Assembly (NCBI GenBank): GCA_963422705.1
Contig: OY730443.1
Span: forward strand, 2,232,001 to 2,296,000
DNA: 64,000 bases
Direction of reading: 5' to 3'
Origin: G963422705 sp963422705
GTDB taxonomy: Bacteria; Poribacteria; WGA-4E; WGA-3G
Shown: in pieces, positions 27,015 to 36,151 of the stretch
Numbering within the stretch: the first letter of the stretch is position 1
Layout of the letters: every line of letters begins with the position of its first letter
The notes under the pieces: generated by a model
Databases searched by the model: none
The model's input: only the letters and a program-made list of their open reading frames with translations
What the model was told of the DNA's origin: nothing
Program-made: the position numbers and the translations under genes

Positions 27015-27368
27015 TTAAACACCCTTAAAATCCTTAATTTCCGTATAGAGTGCCTCGTTAAAACCGACAAAAAAGACGTCTGCGATTTGCACCGTCGGGG
27101 CGCGCAGATTGCCGGTACGTCCCGTGACAGTTTTCAGAATCGCTTCTTTAGAAGCCAGATTTGGGGCGAAGATTTCAATACGCGTGCCTTTTGCAACAGT
27201 AATTTTCTTGGCATCATGGAGTAATTCCCATACATCCGTCGTCCCCAGTTTCTTTTTCCGGGCATCTGTGCGTGTTTTCACCTTAAAGTTGTTTTCGTCA
27301 AGAACCTCTTGCGCTTTCCGGCAAGAGGTTCAGCCATTCCGAAAATACATCCAATCAATTCGTGCCAT
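27015..27368 (-). CDS. ArsC-family selenoprotein with in-frame UGA (Sec13)
   Basis: 117 residues if UGA at 27332-27330 is read as selenocysteine. ATG at 27368 overlaps the preceding stop by one base (TAATG), with GGAGG seven bases upstream. The N-terminus reads MARIDWMYFRNG, then UGA, then TSCRKAQEVL: a UxxC motif at the CxxC/CxxS position of thioredoxin-fold ArsC/Spx-like proteins. The frame continues to the family's usual length (about 115 residues), with PTVQIADVFFVGFN near the C-terminus carrying the expected cis-proline (APTVQI). An 11-bp hairpin starts within the UGA codon (27302-27331). ArsC-family (seleno)proteins are known; the substrate here is not arsenate with any certainty. Without recoding only a GTG-started fragment from 27281 lacking the active site would be made. 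Confidence 0.75.
27302..27331 (-). promoter_or_regulatory. Probable bacterial SECIS hairpin
   Basis: On the coding strand GAACCTCTTGC and GCAAGAGGTTC pair perfectly (11 bp) around the 8-base loop CGGAAAGC. The stem begins at the G of the UGA codon, inside the coding sequence, as bacterial SECIS elements do. The loop lies about 10 bases after the UGA, a little closer than in E. coli fdhF. There is no T-run, so it is not a terminator. Confidence 0.65.
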
Positions 27369-28375
27369 TACAGTTCCTCCACGTGAATCAATTTACCGGT
27401 TCCGCGGCTTTTGACAGCTGCATCAACGAGTGCTAATGTCTGAATAGCATCGGCAAAATCCGAGCGGATGAGTGCCCTGTCTCCGGTTTCAATCGCGCGT
27501 AGCCACGCGCCCGTTTTATCCAGGCGCAAACTATTCTTAACAGACGTAGATTCATTGACATCTTGCCCATTGAGATATCCGACAATCCGGTTGTTTGTGA
27601 GATTCGCTTGCAACCGTAGATGCGGCCCGACAATGTCAACCTCAAAACTAAATTGTTCGGTACCACAATGGTTCATGTGTGTTCCAAAAACGCCGTTGTC
27701 CAATTCATAACTCATCTGGATAGCGTTTTCGGCATCAAATTCGGTTCTTTCCAGTGCCATATTTTTTCCCGCGAATGCGTGTGCATGAATGGGCTTCGGA
27801 TTCCCCATGATGAAGCGGGCGCAATCTAGTACGTGAATCGCTTGTTCGGGCAAAGGCCCGCCGCTAATTTCTGACTGGAGGAACCACGGTGACATACGGA
27901 AACTGAGGTAGTAATCAACGGTGCAGACGGTACGCACCAAATGTACAGTCTCTGCTGCGATTAATGCTTTAAGTCGTTCATAGAGCGGATGGTACCGGAG
28001 TTGAAAGCCGACAGCGACGAGCGCATTAACCTTCTCAATGCAGGCAAGGCATTTTCGCCCTTCCTCAATATTCAAGGCGGGCGGTTTTTCAACCAGGAGG
28101 GCAATACCCCGTTCACACGCCATCTGGATAGGTTCTAATCGAATAGGCGGTGGCGTGGTAATAACGATTCCGTCTAACTTCGCTTGAAAAAAGGCGTCCA
28201 AGTCGTCCGTGGCGATTTTAGTATCGGCAGCCGTTGCGAGTTCCTGCGCCGCTTCAGTCACAATATCGTGCACGGCGTCAACGCTGGCACCGTAGTTGTT
28301 AATCGCCTGGTAATGCTGCCACCCCATTCTGCCCGCTCCGATGATACCTATCGATAAAGGAATCCGCGGTTTCAT
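27368..28375 (-). CDS. Gfo/Idh/MocA-family oxidoreductase
   Basis: 335 residues from the ATG at 28375, which overlaps the preceding stop as ATGA; the open frame extends to 28396. Rossmann motif GIIGAGRMG, then the VEKPPAL motif whose lysine is catalytic in the family, and a C-terminal beta-sheet domain. It probably oxidises or epimerises a sugar or inositol-like substrate with NAD(P). It sits between the LamG gene and the selenoprotein gene with overlapping ends at both, so the three form an operon. Confidence 0.85.
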   Translation of the reverse strand: MKPRIPLSIGIIGAGRMGWQHYQAINNYGASVDAVHDIVTEAAQELATAADTKIATDDLDAFFQAKLDGIVITTPPPIRLEPIQMACERGIALLVEKPPALNIEEGRKCLACIEKVNALVAVGFQLRYHPLYERLKALIAAETVHLVRTVCTVDYYLSFRMSPWFLQSEISGGPLPEQAIHVLDCARFIMGNPKPIHAHAFAGKNMALERTEFDAENAIQMSYELDNGVFGTHMNHCGTEQFSFEVDIVGPHLRLQANLTNNRIVGYLNGQDVNESTSVKNSLRLDKTGAWLRAIETGDRALIRSDFADAIQTLALVDAAVKSRGTGKLIHVEEL

Positions 28376-29094
28376 CTCGATTTCAGCGTTCCCCACATCA
28401 CTGCGAGTTTCTCCTTAGGTTCAACCGGCGTGATGTCAAAATTTGGGGTTACCACAAAGATGTTATCGTATTGCGCATGTTCACCGTCGCGTTCGCCGCC
28501 GCTCATTCGGAAACCGATTTTTCCGGCCGTGTGCGCACTTTCCGAATCCGTCCATTCGCTAACCAGGCTTAATTCCCCAACGCTTGCCCCGGCAGCCCCA
28601 ATATACGCCTTAAAACTGTGGCCTGCACGAACTTCAAGCTTGATTCGATACCAGACATCCTGCTCCCGCTCAACCCCATCTGCGAATGCGCCCGGTTCCG
28701 CTGCCCAGGAGCCGCCCACTCTTCTATGCCATCGGATGTGTTGCGGTGTATGCCCAGAGCCTGCCGTTGAGACTTGGTGCATATAGATATTATCACCGTC
28801 TTCTCCATGGAACACAAACCCTGTCAGCCCACCATCCATAGCCTTGAAATCGGCGTAATAGTCAAATTCTTCAGGAAACTCATCAACGCTCAGGCCAACA
28901 TCACCACCCCAGACATCAAGTACTTTCGCCCCTAAGACATCGGGCCCATCGGTATTGTCCTCAATTATCCACGTCGCTTGCGGTGCCCATTTAGAGGTGT
29001 CAACGTTAGCCGCCTCAAAATCATCTTGAAACAGAACATCGGCAGAACCGGTACCGATAAAAAAAATTAACATTAAACAGATTGCATACCGCAT
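28372..29094 (-). CDS. Secreted ConA-like protein with C-terminal WGxLK tail
   Basis: 240 residues with a signal peptide (MRYAICLMLIFFIGTGSADV). The body reads as one beta-sandwich: DDFEAANVDTSKWAP at the start, GFVFHG, YMHQVS, WYRIKLEVRAG and KIGFRMSGG, as in LamG/DUF1080-like glycan-binding or hydrolase domains. The last 17 residues are VEPKEKLAVMWGTLKSR, the shared tail. It overlaps the oxidoreductase gene by four bases. Likely extracellular or surface-bound; ligand unknown. Confidence 0.8.
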   Translation of the reverse strand: MRYAICLMLIFFIGTGSADVLFQDDFEAANVDTSKWAPQATWIIEDNTDGPDVLGAKVLDVWGGDVGLSVDEFPEEFDYYADFKAMDGGLTGFVFHGEDGDNIYMHQVSTAGSGHTPQHIRWHRRVGGSWAAEPGAFADGVEREQDVWYRIKLEVRAGHSFKAYIGAAGASVGELSLVSEWTDSESAHTAGKIGFRMSGGERDGEHAQYDNIFVVTPNFDITPVEPKEKLAVMWGTLKSR

Positions 29095-29203
29095 TTTACT
29101 TTTCTCTCCTTGTTATGGCTAAAGGCAGTTTTCCATATCTGCCTGCAGTTACTTTAGGGAAATAGACTCTATTCGTTTTTTATTGAATCAGATTGTCGTT
29201 CTC

Positions 29204-30643
29204 TTAAGCCAAAATATCTCGTACAACATGTCCGTGAACATCGGTAAGTCGGAAATCCCGCCCTTGGAAGCGATAAGTCAGTTTTTCGTGGTTGATACCG
29301 AATAAGTGCAGCATGGTAGCGTGAAAGTCGTGGACATGCACGATATTTTCAACGGCATGATACCCTAACTCATCAGTATTCCCATAACTGATACCCCCTT
29401 TGATACCACCGCCGGCCATCCACATTGAGAATCCACGAATGTGATGGTCGCGCCCGGTGCCTTGTGCCATCGGGGTTCTTCCGAACTCGCCGCCCCAAAT
29501 TACCAAGGTTTCGTCCAACATCCCGCGCTGTTTAAGATCATTTACAAGGGCTGCTGTTGCTTTATCAACGTATCCGGCAGTCGTCTTGATAGCGTTTTTA
29601 ATACCGCCGTGATGATCCCAGCCGCGATGATAGAGTTGAATAAACCGGACACCGCGCTCGGCGAGTCGGCGCGCGAGTAAACAGTTCGATGCGTAAGAAC
29701 CGTCGCCCGGTTTCGCCCCGTACATCTCAAGAACATGCTGCGGTTCTTCGGAAATATCAGTTAACTCTGGTACGCTTGTCTGCATACGGAAGGCCATCTC
29801 ATATTGGTTGATACGTGTCGCGATGTTCGGGTCATCTACGGTTTCATCGAACATGCTGTTCAACGTTTGCACGGCATCGACAACATCGCGCTGCTGCGCT
29901 GTGTTCACGCCGCCGGGGTTAGCAACGTAGTGAACTGGTGGCCCGCTGGAATGAAATTGCACCCCTTGAAATTGCCCCGGTAGAAAACCACTATGCCACT
30001 GTCGCGTTGCAATCGGCTGGTCCTGTCCGCCCCCGGAGGAGATGAGCACGACATAGCCCGGCAAATTTTCATTTTCGCTGCCCAACCCATAGAGGAGCCA
30101 TGAACCCATGCTGGGTCTTCCAGAGATTGCGGTGCCGGTGTTCATAAATGTATGTGCCGGATCGTGATTAATCTGCTCAGTTTGCAACGAACGCACGATG
30201 CAAATATCGTCAGCAAGCCCGCCGATATGCGGAAACGCTGTGCTCATTTCCTGCCCGGATTCACCCCATTTTTTGAATTCGTGTGTGGGTGCCAAGCATT
30301 TTAACGCATTTACCTGGCCCTGAAGTTGAGCAATCGGTTGTCCTTTGGTAAACGATTGCGGCATCGACTGCCCATCCATCTCCGCCAACTGCGGTTTGTA
30401 ATCCAAAGTCTCTAAGTGTGATGGCCCGCCTGCCATGCAGAGATGAATAATTCGCTTCGCTTTCGGGGTAACATGCGGTTCCGCAATGATTCCGGGCCAT
30501 CTCTCAACCTGTGGTGCACCCTTGAGGAGCGACGGCATAAGCAAGGAGCCTAATGCGAGTGAACCGACACTCCGTACCGTCTTTCCTAAAAACGTGCGCC
30601 TCGTGAGGCGCAGCTGAGTTTTTTCCTGAATATTTGTAGACAT
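29204..30643 (-). CDS. DUF1501 (planctomycete-type) Tat-exported protein
   Basis: 479 residues from the ATG at 30643, with GGAGG eight bases upstream; the open frame extends to 30667. The twin-arginine signal TRRTFLGK is at about residues 16-23, so export is by Tat in folded form. Blocks IIHLCMAGGPSHLETLDYKP, IWGGEFGRTP and GRDHHIRGFSMWMAGGGIKG are those of DUF1501, a sulfatase/alkaline-phosphatase-like fold. It is commonly paired with cytochrome/DUF1553 proteins, as here (30913..34023). The biochemical activity of the pair is unknown. Confidence 0.9.
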   Translation of the reverse strand: MSTNIQEKTQLRLTRRTFLGKTVRSVGSLALGSLLMPSLLKGAPQVERWPGIIAEPHVTPKAKRIIHLCMAGGPSHLETLDYKPQLAEMDGQSMPQSFTKGQPIAQLQGQVNALKCLAPTHEFKKWGESGQEMSTAFPHIGGLADDICIVRSLQTEQINHDPAHTFMNTGTAISGRPSMGSWLLYGLGSENENLPGYVVLISSGGGQDQPIATRQWHSGFLPGQFQGVQFHSSGPPVHYVANPGGVNTAQQRDVVDAVQTLNSMFDETVDDPNIATRINQYEMAFRMQTSVPELTDISEEPQHVLEMYGAKPGDGSYASNCLLARRLAERGVRFIQLYHRGWDHHGGIKNAIKTTAGYVDKATAALVNDLKQRGMLDETLVIWGGEFGRTPMAQGTGRDHHIRGFSMWMAGGGIKGGISYGNTDELGYHAVENIVHVHDFHATMLHLFGINHEKLTYRFQGRDFRLTDVHGHVVRDILA

Positions 30644-30912
30644 GTCTGATTCCTCCGGTTGGTTCAAATTTTGCTGTTGAAACCCATCACTCCTAAGGCA
30701 TAAAACCTTTTACGACAAAGCGGATGAGAAAGTAAACCCATCAACTCGAAAGGGAAACCAAAAATAGTAAGCCCTTCAATAGAGGAGCTGCTTGAGTCCC
30801 ATACCGTCAAACCCGCCATTACGGATCCCCACTGAGCCCAAATAAGATTGACAAACCCGTCGTTAACCTGGCGAATCCTTTTCCCAATTTATGGATTTCA
30901 TCCTACTTTGCA

Positions 30913-33900
30913 TTAATACCTCGTAATCGCCTCATGCAAATTCAATATTACCCTTGCGACAGAAGTCCATGCGGCTAACTCATCAGGTTCAACCTCTTCT
31001 GTTCGAGGTGCTTCGCCTGTCGCGACGAGAACGGCTGCAGCGTCTGGATTGCTGGTGTATTCGCCGTGGTGCTTCTCATAAAGCGTTGTTATCACCGCTA
31101 GTTCCTGCGGCTGTGGTAGACGCGATAGCACCGATTGGTACGCCCAATTGATACGTTCGGTGACGGTTTTTCCCCCCTCTTTGATGATGCGTGCGGCGAA
31201 TACCCGTGCTGCTTCAACGTAGGTAGCATCGTTAAGCAGTGTGAGTGCCTGCATGGGTGTGTTAGAGGTTGCGCGTTCAGCGGTACATTCTTGTCGGCTT
31301 GGCGCATCAAATGCCATCAAACTTGGGTGCAAGAAGGTGCGCTGCCAATGTGTATAAAGCCCGCGGCGGTATTGACTCTCGCCGGTATCGTGGACATACT
31401 TCCGTTTCGGAAAATTCAGATTTGCGTAGTAACCCTTTGGCTGATAAGGGCGCACACTCGGCCCCCCAATCTGAGGGACAAGGAGCTGACTGAGGAGCAA
31501 AGCGTTATCTCGAATAATTTCGGCATCAAGTCGCCATCGTGACTGCCGCGCGACGAGGCGATTATAAGCATCCCGTTCACGCAACACGTCAGACGTTTTT
31601 GAGGATTGACGGTAGGTACTTGAAGTAACGATAAGTTTCACCATGTGTTTGACGTTCCAGCCATGCTCCATAAATTCTACAGCAAGCCAATCAAGTAATT
31701 CTGGATGTACTGGCGGCTCCCCTTGCGCGCCAAGGTCATCCAAAACGCGTGAGAGTCCCGTTCCAAAGAAAAGTGCCCAGAGGCGATTCACAAATGCCCG
31801 GGCCGTCAACGGGTTGTCTTTTGAGATAATCCACCTTGCGAGCTCCAATCGGGTAGGACGCCGGTTTTTGATATTTAAGTCGCCAAGGAAACGCGGTATC
31901 ATCGGTTCAACGATTTCACCGGAATCGTCCATCCAGTCCCCTCTCGGCAGCACGCGTGTCGTACGAGGCTGTACCGATACCGTTGTCAGCGAGTACGGGA
32001 TTTTCGCTTCAATATCGTCCTTCTGTTTTTCTAAATCTGCGATTTGATTCCGGATTCCATCCAGGGCGGGGGTAACACGACGATATGCGTCGTCAATCTG
32101 TTTCCGTTGGGTTGTGGTTCTGACGGCTGCATCCGCCTGAATTGCTGCAATCACCTGTTCCGTGTGAGTATGTTTAACCACGGAGCCGCGCGTTGTAGCA
32201 ATCCCTGCGGCATCCCAATAGACGGTGCCACCGAATTGCGCGAACGCCATACCGTTTAAAATACTTCCGGGCTTCAACCCGACATCTGCCGGGGCGACTT
32301 CAAGTCTTACCCATTCCCCTGCGATTGGCAGGTTGCCCATCGGTTTATGGGCGGGCGTGTCAGTTCCTATCTCGCCAAAGTTAATTTTATCTTCACCCCA
32401 AAATGCCCGGTGTTCCCAGTTCCCATCATTCCACTGCAGCATGAGCGTTTGGGGCGGATTTCCGGGTTCAATCCAGATGTAGGCAAATAGTCTGTCTCCT
32501 TGAGCCACGGTAAATTTTCGAGTGGCGCCACGAAAACGATGCTGGCGCGTCTGTTCAGCGGCTGCCACCTGCTTACGAGCGTACTGTTTGCTGAAAACCG
32601 GGGCTTCATTTTGGGAAACAAACTGCCATTCACCTTCAGTTCTGCCGCCATTGGCTTGCGCGTCGTCAACCCAGGCGAAATCGGCGCGCTCCGTTGAACG
32701 GATAAGCGAAAGAATTTCAGCCTCCCAACGTGCTTGTTCTGCCGCCAATGCCGGCGATGATGCTTCAAATACCCTTCGTAATTTTGTTAATTCGTTGTCA
32801 ATTTCTTGCAGTGCTGTGTGCTGTTCGAGTGTAGGTAGCATCACAACGGGTTCCCATTTACTGCCTCCGCCGTATACGCCCGGTCCTTCAACATCAGCAA
32901 AAAATGCGGCGAAACTGTAGAAATCTTTCGCGGTGTAAGGGTCAAACTTGTGTTCATGGCATTGGGCACATCCGAGCGTGGCCCCGAGCCAAACAGAGGC
33001 TGTTGTACGTACCCTATCAGCTGCATAAATCGCGAGATACTCCTTCGCCTGCGCGCCGCCCTCGGATGTAGTCTGGTTAAGCCGGTTGTAACCTGAGGCT
33101 ACCTTCTGCTCGCGCGTCGAGTGAGGTAGCAAATCCCCTGCGAGATTTTCCAGTGTGAACTGATCAAACGGCATGTTCTCATTAAAGGCGCGAATCACAT
33201 AGTCGCGATAGGGCCAGATGCTAACGTTCTCATCGGCGTGGTATCCGCTGGTATCGGCGTAACGTACCAGATCTAGCCAGTACATCGCCATCCGTTCGCC
33301 ATATTGTGGTGTAGCCAGCAAGCGGTTGACGAGTGCTTCGTAGGCATCCGGGCGTTTATCTTTTAAGAACCGGTTTACCTCGGTAGGCGTGGGGAGCAGT
33401 CCTGTCAAATCAAAGGAGAGCCGGCGAATGAGGATTCGCTTATCGGCTTCCGATGCAGGTTTAAACCCTTCTGCTTCCAATCTTCCAAGTATAAATTCAT
33501 CAATGGCGTTTTGGGCCCAATCGCTGTTTTTAACGTCGGGTGGTTCAACCCGTTGAGGCAGATTGTAAACCCAGTGCTCTTCCCATTCTGCCCCTTGGGC
33601 GACCCATTCGACAAGGGTATCAATTTGCGCCTGGGTTGGCTGGCGATTTGAGTGCTGTGGCGGCATCCGCCGTTCCAAATCTGGATGTGTGATACGTCTA
33701 ACGAGCTCACTGTTTTCTGGTTCCCCGGGGACAATGATTGGATATCCACTGGGTTCGGAGAAAGCGCCCGCCTTCGTGTCAAGCCGTAATTCTGCTTGGC
33801 GTTGCGCCGGGTCTGGCCCGTGGCATGCGTAGCACTTATCTGCCAAAATGGGGCGGATATCCTTGTCAAAGTAAATGCGTTCGGCATCGGCGGCTTGTCC

Positions 33901-34023
33901 CGCTGCTGTTAGGAAAAACAAAAGCGCGAAGAGGCTTTTGAGATGGTTATATCCTAGTACCCAACGGTTCCGCACAAGCCGCGCCAAATTTGAGTCTAAA
34001 TTGAGTTGGCGTATGTTTTCCAC
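30913..34023 (-). CDS. Planctomycete-type cytochrome C / DUF1549 / DUF1553 protein
   Basis: 1036 residues from a GTG start with GGAGG 13 bases upstream. A hydrophobic N-terminus (about 28-46) is followed by a PSCyt1 domain with heme site CYACH (64-68). Then comes DUF1549/PSCyt2 (RRLSFDLTGLLPTPTEV; a second haem-like CAQCH with HKFDPY), a carbohydrate-binding-like insertion, and DUF1553/PSD1 at the C-terminus (NRLWALFFGTGLSR; FDAPSRQECTAERATSNTPM). These proteins are envelope c-type cytochrome fusions linked to glycan catabolism. It lies 17 bases after the discoidin gene and 245 bases before the DUF1501 gene on the same strand. Confidence 0.9.
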   Translation of the reverse strand: MENIRQLNLDSNLARLVRNRWVLGYNHLKSLFALLFFLTAAGQAADAERIYFDKDIRPILADKCYACHGPDPAQRQAELRLDTKAGAFSEPSGYPIIVPGEPENSELVRRITHPDLERRMPPQHSNRQPTQAQIDTLVEWVAQGAEWEEHWVYNLPQRVEPPDVKNSDWAQNAIDEFILGRLEAEGFKPASEADKRILIRRLSFDLTGLLPTPTEVNRFLKDKRPDAYEALVNRLLATPQYGERMAMYWLDLVRYADTSGYHADENVSIWPYRDYVIRAFNENMPFDQFTLENLAGDLLPHSTREQKVASGYNRLNQTTSEGGAQAKEYLAIYAADRVRTTASVWLGATLGCAQCHEHKFDPYTAKDFYSFAAFFADVEGPGVYGGGSKWEPVVMLPTLEQHTALQEIDNELTKLRRVFEASSPALAAEQARWEAEILSLIRSTERADFAWVDDAQANGGRTEGEWQFVSQNEAPVFSKQYARKQVAAAEQTRQHRFRGATRKFTVAQGDRLFAYIWIEPGNPPQTLMLQWNDGNWEHRAFWGEDKINFGEIGTDTPAHKPMGNLPIAGEWVRLEVAPADVGLKPGSILNGMAFAQFGGTVYWDAAGIATTRGSVVKHTHTEQVIAAIQADAAVRTTTQRKQIDDAYRRVTPALDGIRNQIADLEKQKDDIEAKIPYSLTTVSVQPRTTRVLPRGDWMDDSGEIVEPMIPRFLGDLNIKNRRPTRLELARWIISKDNPLTARAFVNRLWALFFGTGLSRVLDDLGAQGEPPVHPELLDWLAVEFMEHGWNVKHMVKLIVTSSTYRQSSKTSDVLRERDAYNRLVARQSRWRLDAEIIRDNALLLSQLLVPQIGGPSVRPYQPKGYYANLNFPKRKYVHDTGESQYRRGLYTHWQRTFLHPSLMAFDAPSRQECTAERATSNTPMQALTLLNDATYVEAARVFAARIIKEGGKTVTERINWAYQSVLSRLPQPQELAVITTLYEKHHGEYTSNPDAAAVLVATGEAPRTEEVEPDELAAWTSVARVILNLHEAITRY

Positions 34024-34040
34024 TATGAAACAGTCCCTCC

Positions 34041-34757
34041 TTAAAACCCATCGTTTTTTAGGGTTCCCCAGGTTGTGGTTAACTTCGACGTGGGCTCAAC
34101 GGGCATGGGCGCTTTGCCCCCATAAATTTCGAGTTCATCAATCCGCGCACCGCCATTGGCGCGGATATGGATGCGTACCCATCGCGCTTCCACGTCCTTG
34201 AATTTAAACGGTGTTGTCTTGCTGACTGGGCCATTCTTGTGTGTGTACACTTTTTTCCACGTGTTCGCATCAGATTTTTCATCGGCTTTTGTTGTCGCCA
34301 CAAGAATATCAAAGTCGGCGGTTGTCCTATCAAGAAACCCCTGGGAATGGTCACTGCCGAAAAAGATACGGTTCACATTCGCGACAGCCCCGATATCAAC
34401 CTGTGCCCATCCTGGTATGGCCCCGATAATCCAACTGCGGCAGTTATTGTAAAACCCATCGTTAAGATATTCGATGCAGTGTCGCCTTGGACACCATCCT
34501 TCCAATTGCGAAGAAACCTCAGCTTTAGCATCTTTGAGCAGTGCTAAGTTTGGTTCGCCATCCCTCACCGTCGGCACAAATTCGGGCCCCGGTTTACCGC
34601 CTGCTTCGCAGGCATCTGCTGCTGCTTTGATATCCTGTTCCTTAAACTCGTACCTTCCTAATTTTTCCGGTCCTTGCTTTTCTTCATGCAGTGCGAGGAG
34701 TGCGGGTGCGATAAACATCACGCCGATAACAATTAAACAATACGTCGTCGCTTTCAT
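34041..34757 (-). CDS. Secreted discoidin (F5/8 type C)-like protein with C-terminal WGxLK tail
   Basis: 238 residues with a signal peptide (to about residue 22). AGGAGG lies before the ATG. A discoidin-like domain spans about 70-215: NLALLKDAKAEVSSQ, YLNDGFYNNCRSWI, GWAQVDIGAVANVNRIFFG, FDILVAT and ARWVRIHIRANGGARIDELE, a classical galactose-binding-like pattern. The end VEPTSKLTTTWGTLKNDGF is the shared tail. Probably exported and glycan-binding, in an operon with the cytochrome/DUF1553 gene. Confidence 0.85.
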   Translation of the reverse strand: MKATTYCLIVIGVMFIAPALLALHEEKQGPEKLGRYEFKEQDIKAAADACEAGGKPGPEFVPTVRDGEPNLALLKDAKAEVSSQLEGWCPRRHCIEYLNDGFYNNCRSWIIGAIPGWAQVDIGAVANVNRIFFGSDHSQGFLDRTTADFDILVATTKADEKSDANTWKKVYTHKNGPVSKTTPFKFKDVEARWVRIHIRANGGARIDELEIYGGKAPMPVEPTSKLTTTWGTLKNDGF

Positions 34758-34834
34758 GGAAATTCCTCCTGGCTGTATAACGAGTGTTGATACATGTTAA
34801 ACAATTTTTCTCCGAAAATACCACAATTTTCAGT

Positions 34835-35107
34835 TTATCCGGTCTTCGGTTGCCTTGCTGTCGTGTTTTTTTGCAAACGGCACTTTGAATCTGTCAGCGG
34901 TAGTTCAACCCGTTTTCCATTGCGAAGATGTGATTCAATGACACCAAAAATCAGTTCTGTAGAAGCGTATGCACATCGGACGCAGCCGCGTGTTGGTTCG
35001 CCGGTATCTAAAGCGTGCACGAGTTCTTTGATGAGATTGGTTGTGCTACTAGTACATTCAAATTCAGGGAAAGGCTCTGGGACCCCGCATCGGTGCCATC
35101 CCTTCAC
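34835..35107 (-). pseudogene. C-terminal fragment of a Gfo/Idh/MocA oxidoreductase
   Basis: 90 codons. The stretch NLIKELVHALDTGEP, then CAYASTELIFGVIESHLRNG and RVELPLTD, matches only the last helices of MocA-type dehydrogenases; the Rossmann and sheet domains are absent. Its GTG start overlaps the preceding SGNH stop as GTGA, so the fragment may still be translated. Probably a deletion remnant. Confidence 0.55.
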
Positions 35108-36102
35108 ATTTTGTTGGTTCGGAAAAATTGACGTGCTACCTTTTCCAAGAAATTTCTGCCCATTCTCCGGTAGCCTTCTGCATCGGGGTGTAAGTTATCT
35201 GGGAGCAGATGCGCGTCATCGATTCCGAATACGTCTAATCCATTAACATAATGAATGTTCGTGTCTCCGTATGTTTGAAGGGTTTCCGCGGCATCTTGAA
35301 TTTCTGCGCGCATTTTCTTTAGGTGGAATCCTACCACGTTCGGATTTTCTTCTCTCGGTTCCGAATAAATTGGCGACATCAGAACGAGGGGTGTGTCCGG
35401 ATGCGTTTCGCGGATAATCTGGACGGCGCCGATAATGGCCGGCTGGAATGCGCGCTGTCCTAAACTTGATGCCCCTTGAATGTTGATACCGATGCACATA
35501 GAGAGGTAATCAGCCGAACTGTCGCGAATCATGCGTGCTACCATTGAGTCAAGGTGGCACTGCCCGCCGTAACCGAGGCAAGTTAAGTTGAGTCCGTGTT
35601 GGCGTGCGACAATAGCGGGCCACGTCTGCGTGGGTGATGCTGCCGCGCGACATTGTGTGATAGAACTGCCGTACGTAATCCATTTGGGGCGTGTGTCGGT
35701 AAACGGTTTTAATGTCGCCCCGTCATCTATTTCCAAATTCCGTAGTTGATAGATACCGTATTGTGGCAACCACAATTCAATTAATTTTTCTTTGTGCGGC
35801 AAATTTTGAAAGACAAACCGACTTTTTTGAGTCAGTTTCTGCGACGCGATAAATTTGCCGTCGCAACATATGTCAAGCATGCCGCTTTCGCTTTGCGGGA
35901 CAACACTGCCTGCGACGCAGGTTGTATCACTTTTAAAACTGATACGAACGCCGGCGGGCATCGCTGAGCGTTCCAATAGCGGTTCAGGAAATAGGAGATG
36001 TTCTTCATGCGGTGTCCGCCACGGCATGAACCATTCTACTGTCTTCTGTAGGGAGATAGCCCCTTGCCAATTGAGATGCGGATGTTCAGGTTTTATGTGC
36101 AT
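35104..36102 (-). CDS. SGNH/GDSL-type hydrolase
   Basis: 332 residues. The N-terminal third is a beta-rich domain (jelly-roll-like). The SGNH core follows: block I YGSSITQ near residue 145 with the nucleophilic serine, block II GYGGQ, block III IGIN (Asn) and block V DNLHPDAEGY with the Asp-x-x-His pair. The two-domain build is like carbohydrate esterases. It has no signal peptide. It could remove acetyl or other ester groups from sugars. Confidence 0.85.
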   Translation of the reverse strand: MHIKPEHPHLNWQGAISLQKTVEWFMPWRTPHEEHLLFPEPLLERSAMPAGVRISFKSDTTCVAGSVVPQSESGMLDICCDGKFIASQKLTQKSRFVFQNLPHKEKLIELWLPQYGIYQLRNLEIDDGATLKPFTDTRPKWITYGSSITQCRAAASPTQTWPAIVARQHGLNLTCLGYGGQCHLDSMVARMIRDSSADYLSMCIGINIQGASSLGQRAFQPAIIGAVQIIRETHPDTPLVLMSPIYSEPREENPNVVGFHLKKMRAEIQDAAETLQTYGDTNIHYVNGLDVFGIDDAHLLPDNLHPDAEGYRRMGRNFLEKVARQFFRTNKM

Positions 36103-36151
36103 TGTCTACTCCTCGCTTTAGGTTAGTGAAGCGCGGCTAAACTCTAATTTG

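Noticed and set aside
27302..27331. The hairpin after the UGA as a terminator
   Set aside because: It lies inside an open frame and has no T-run.
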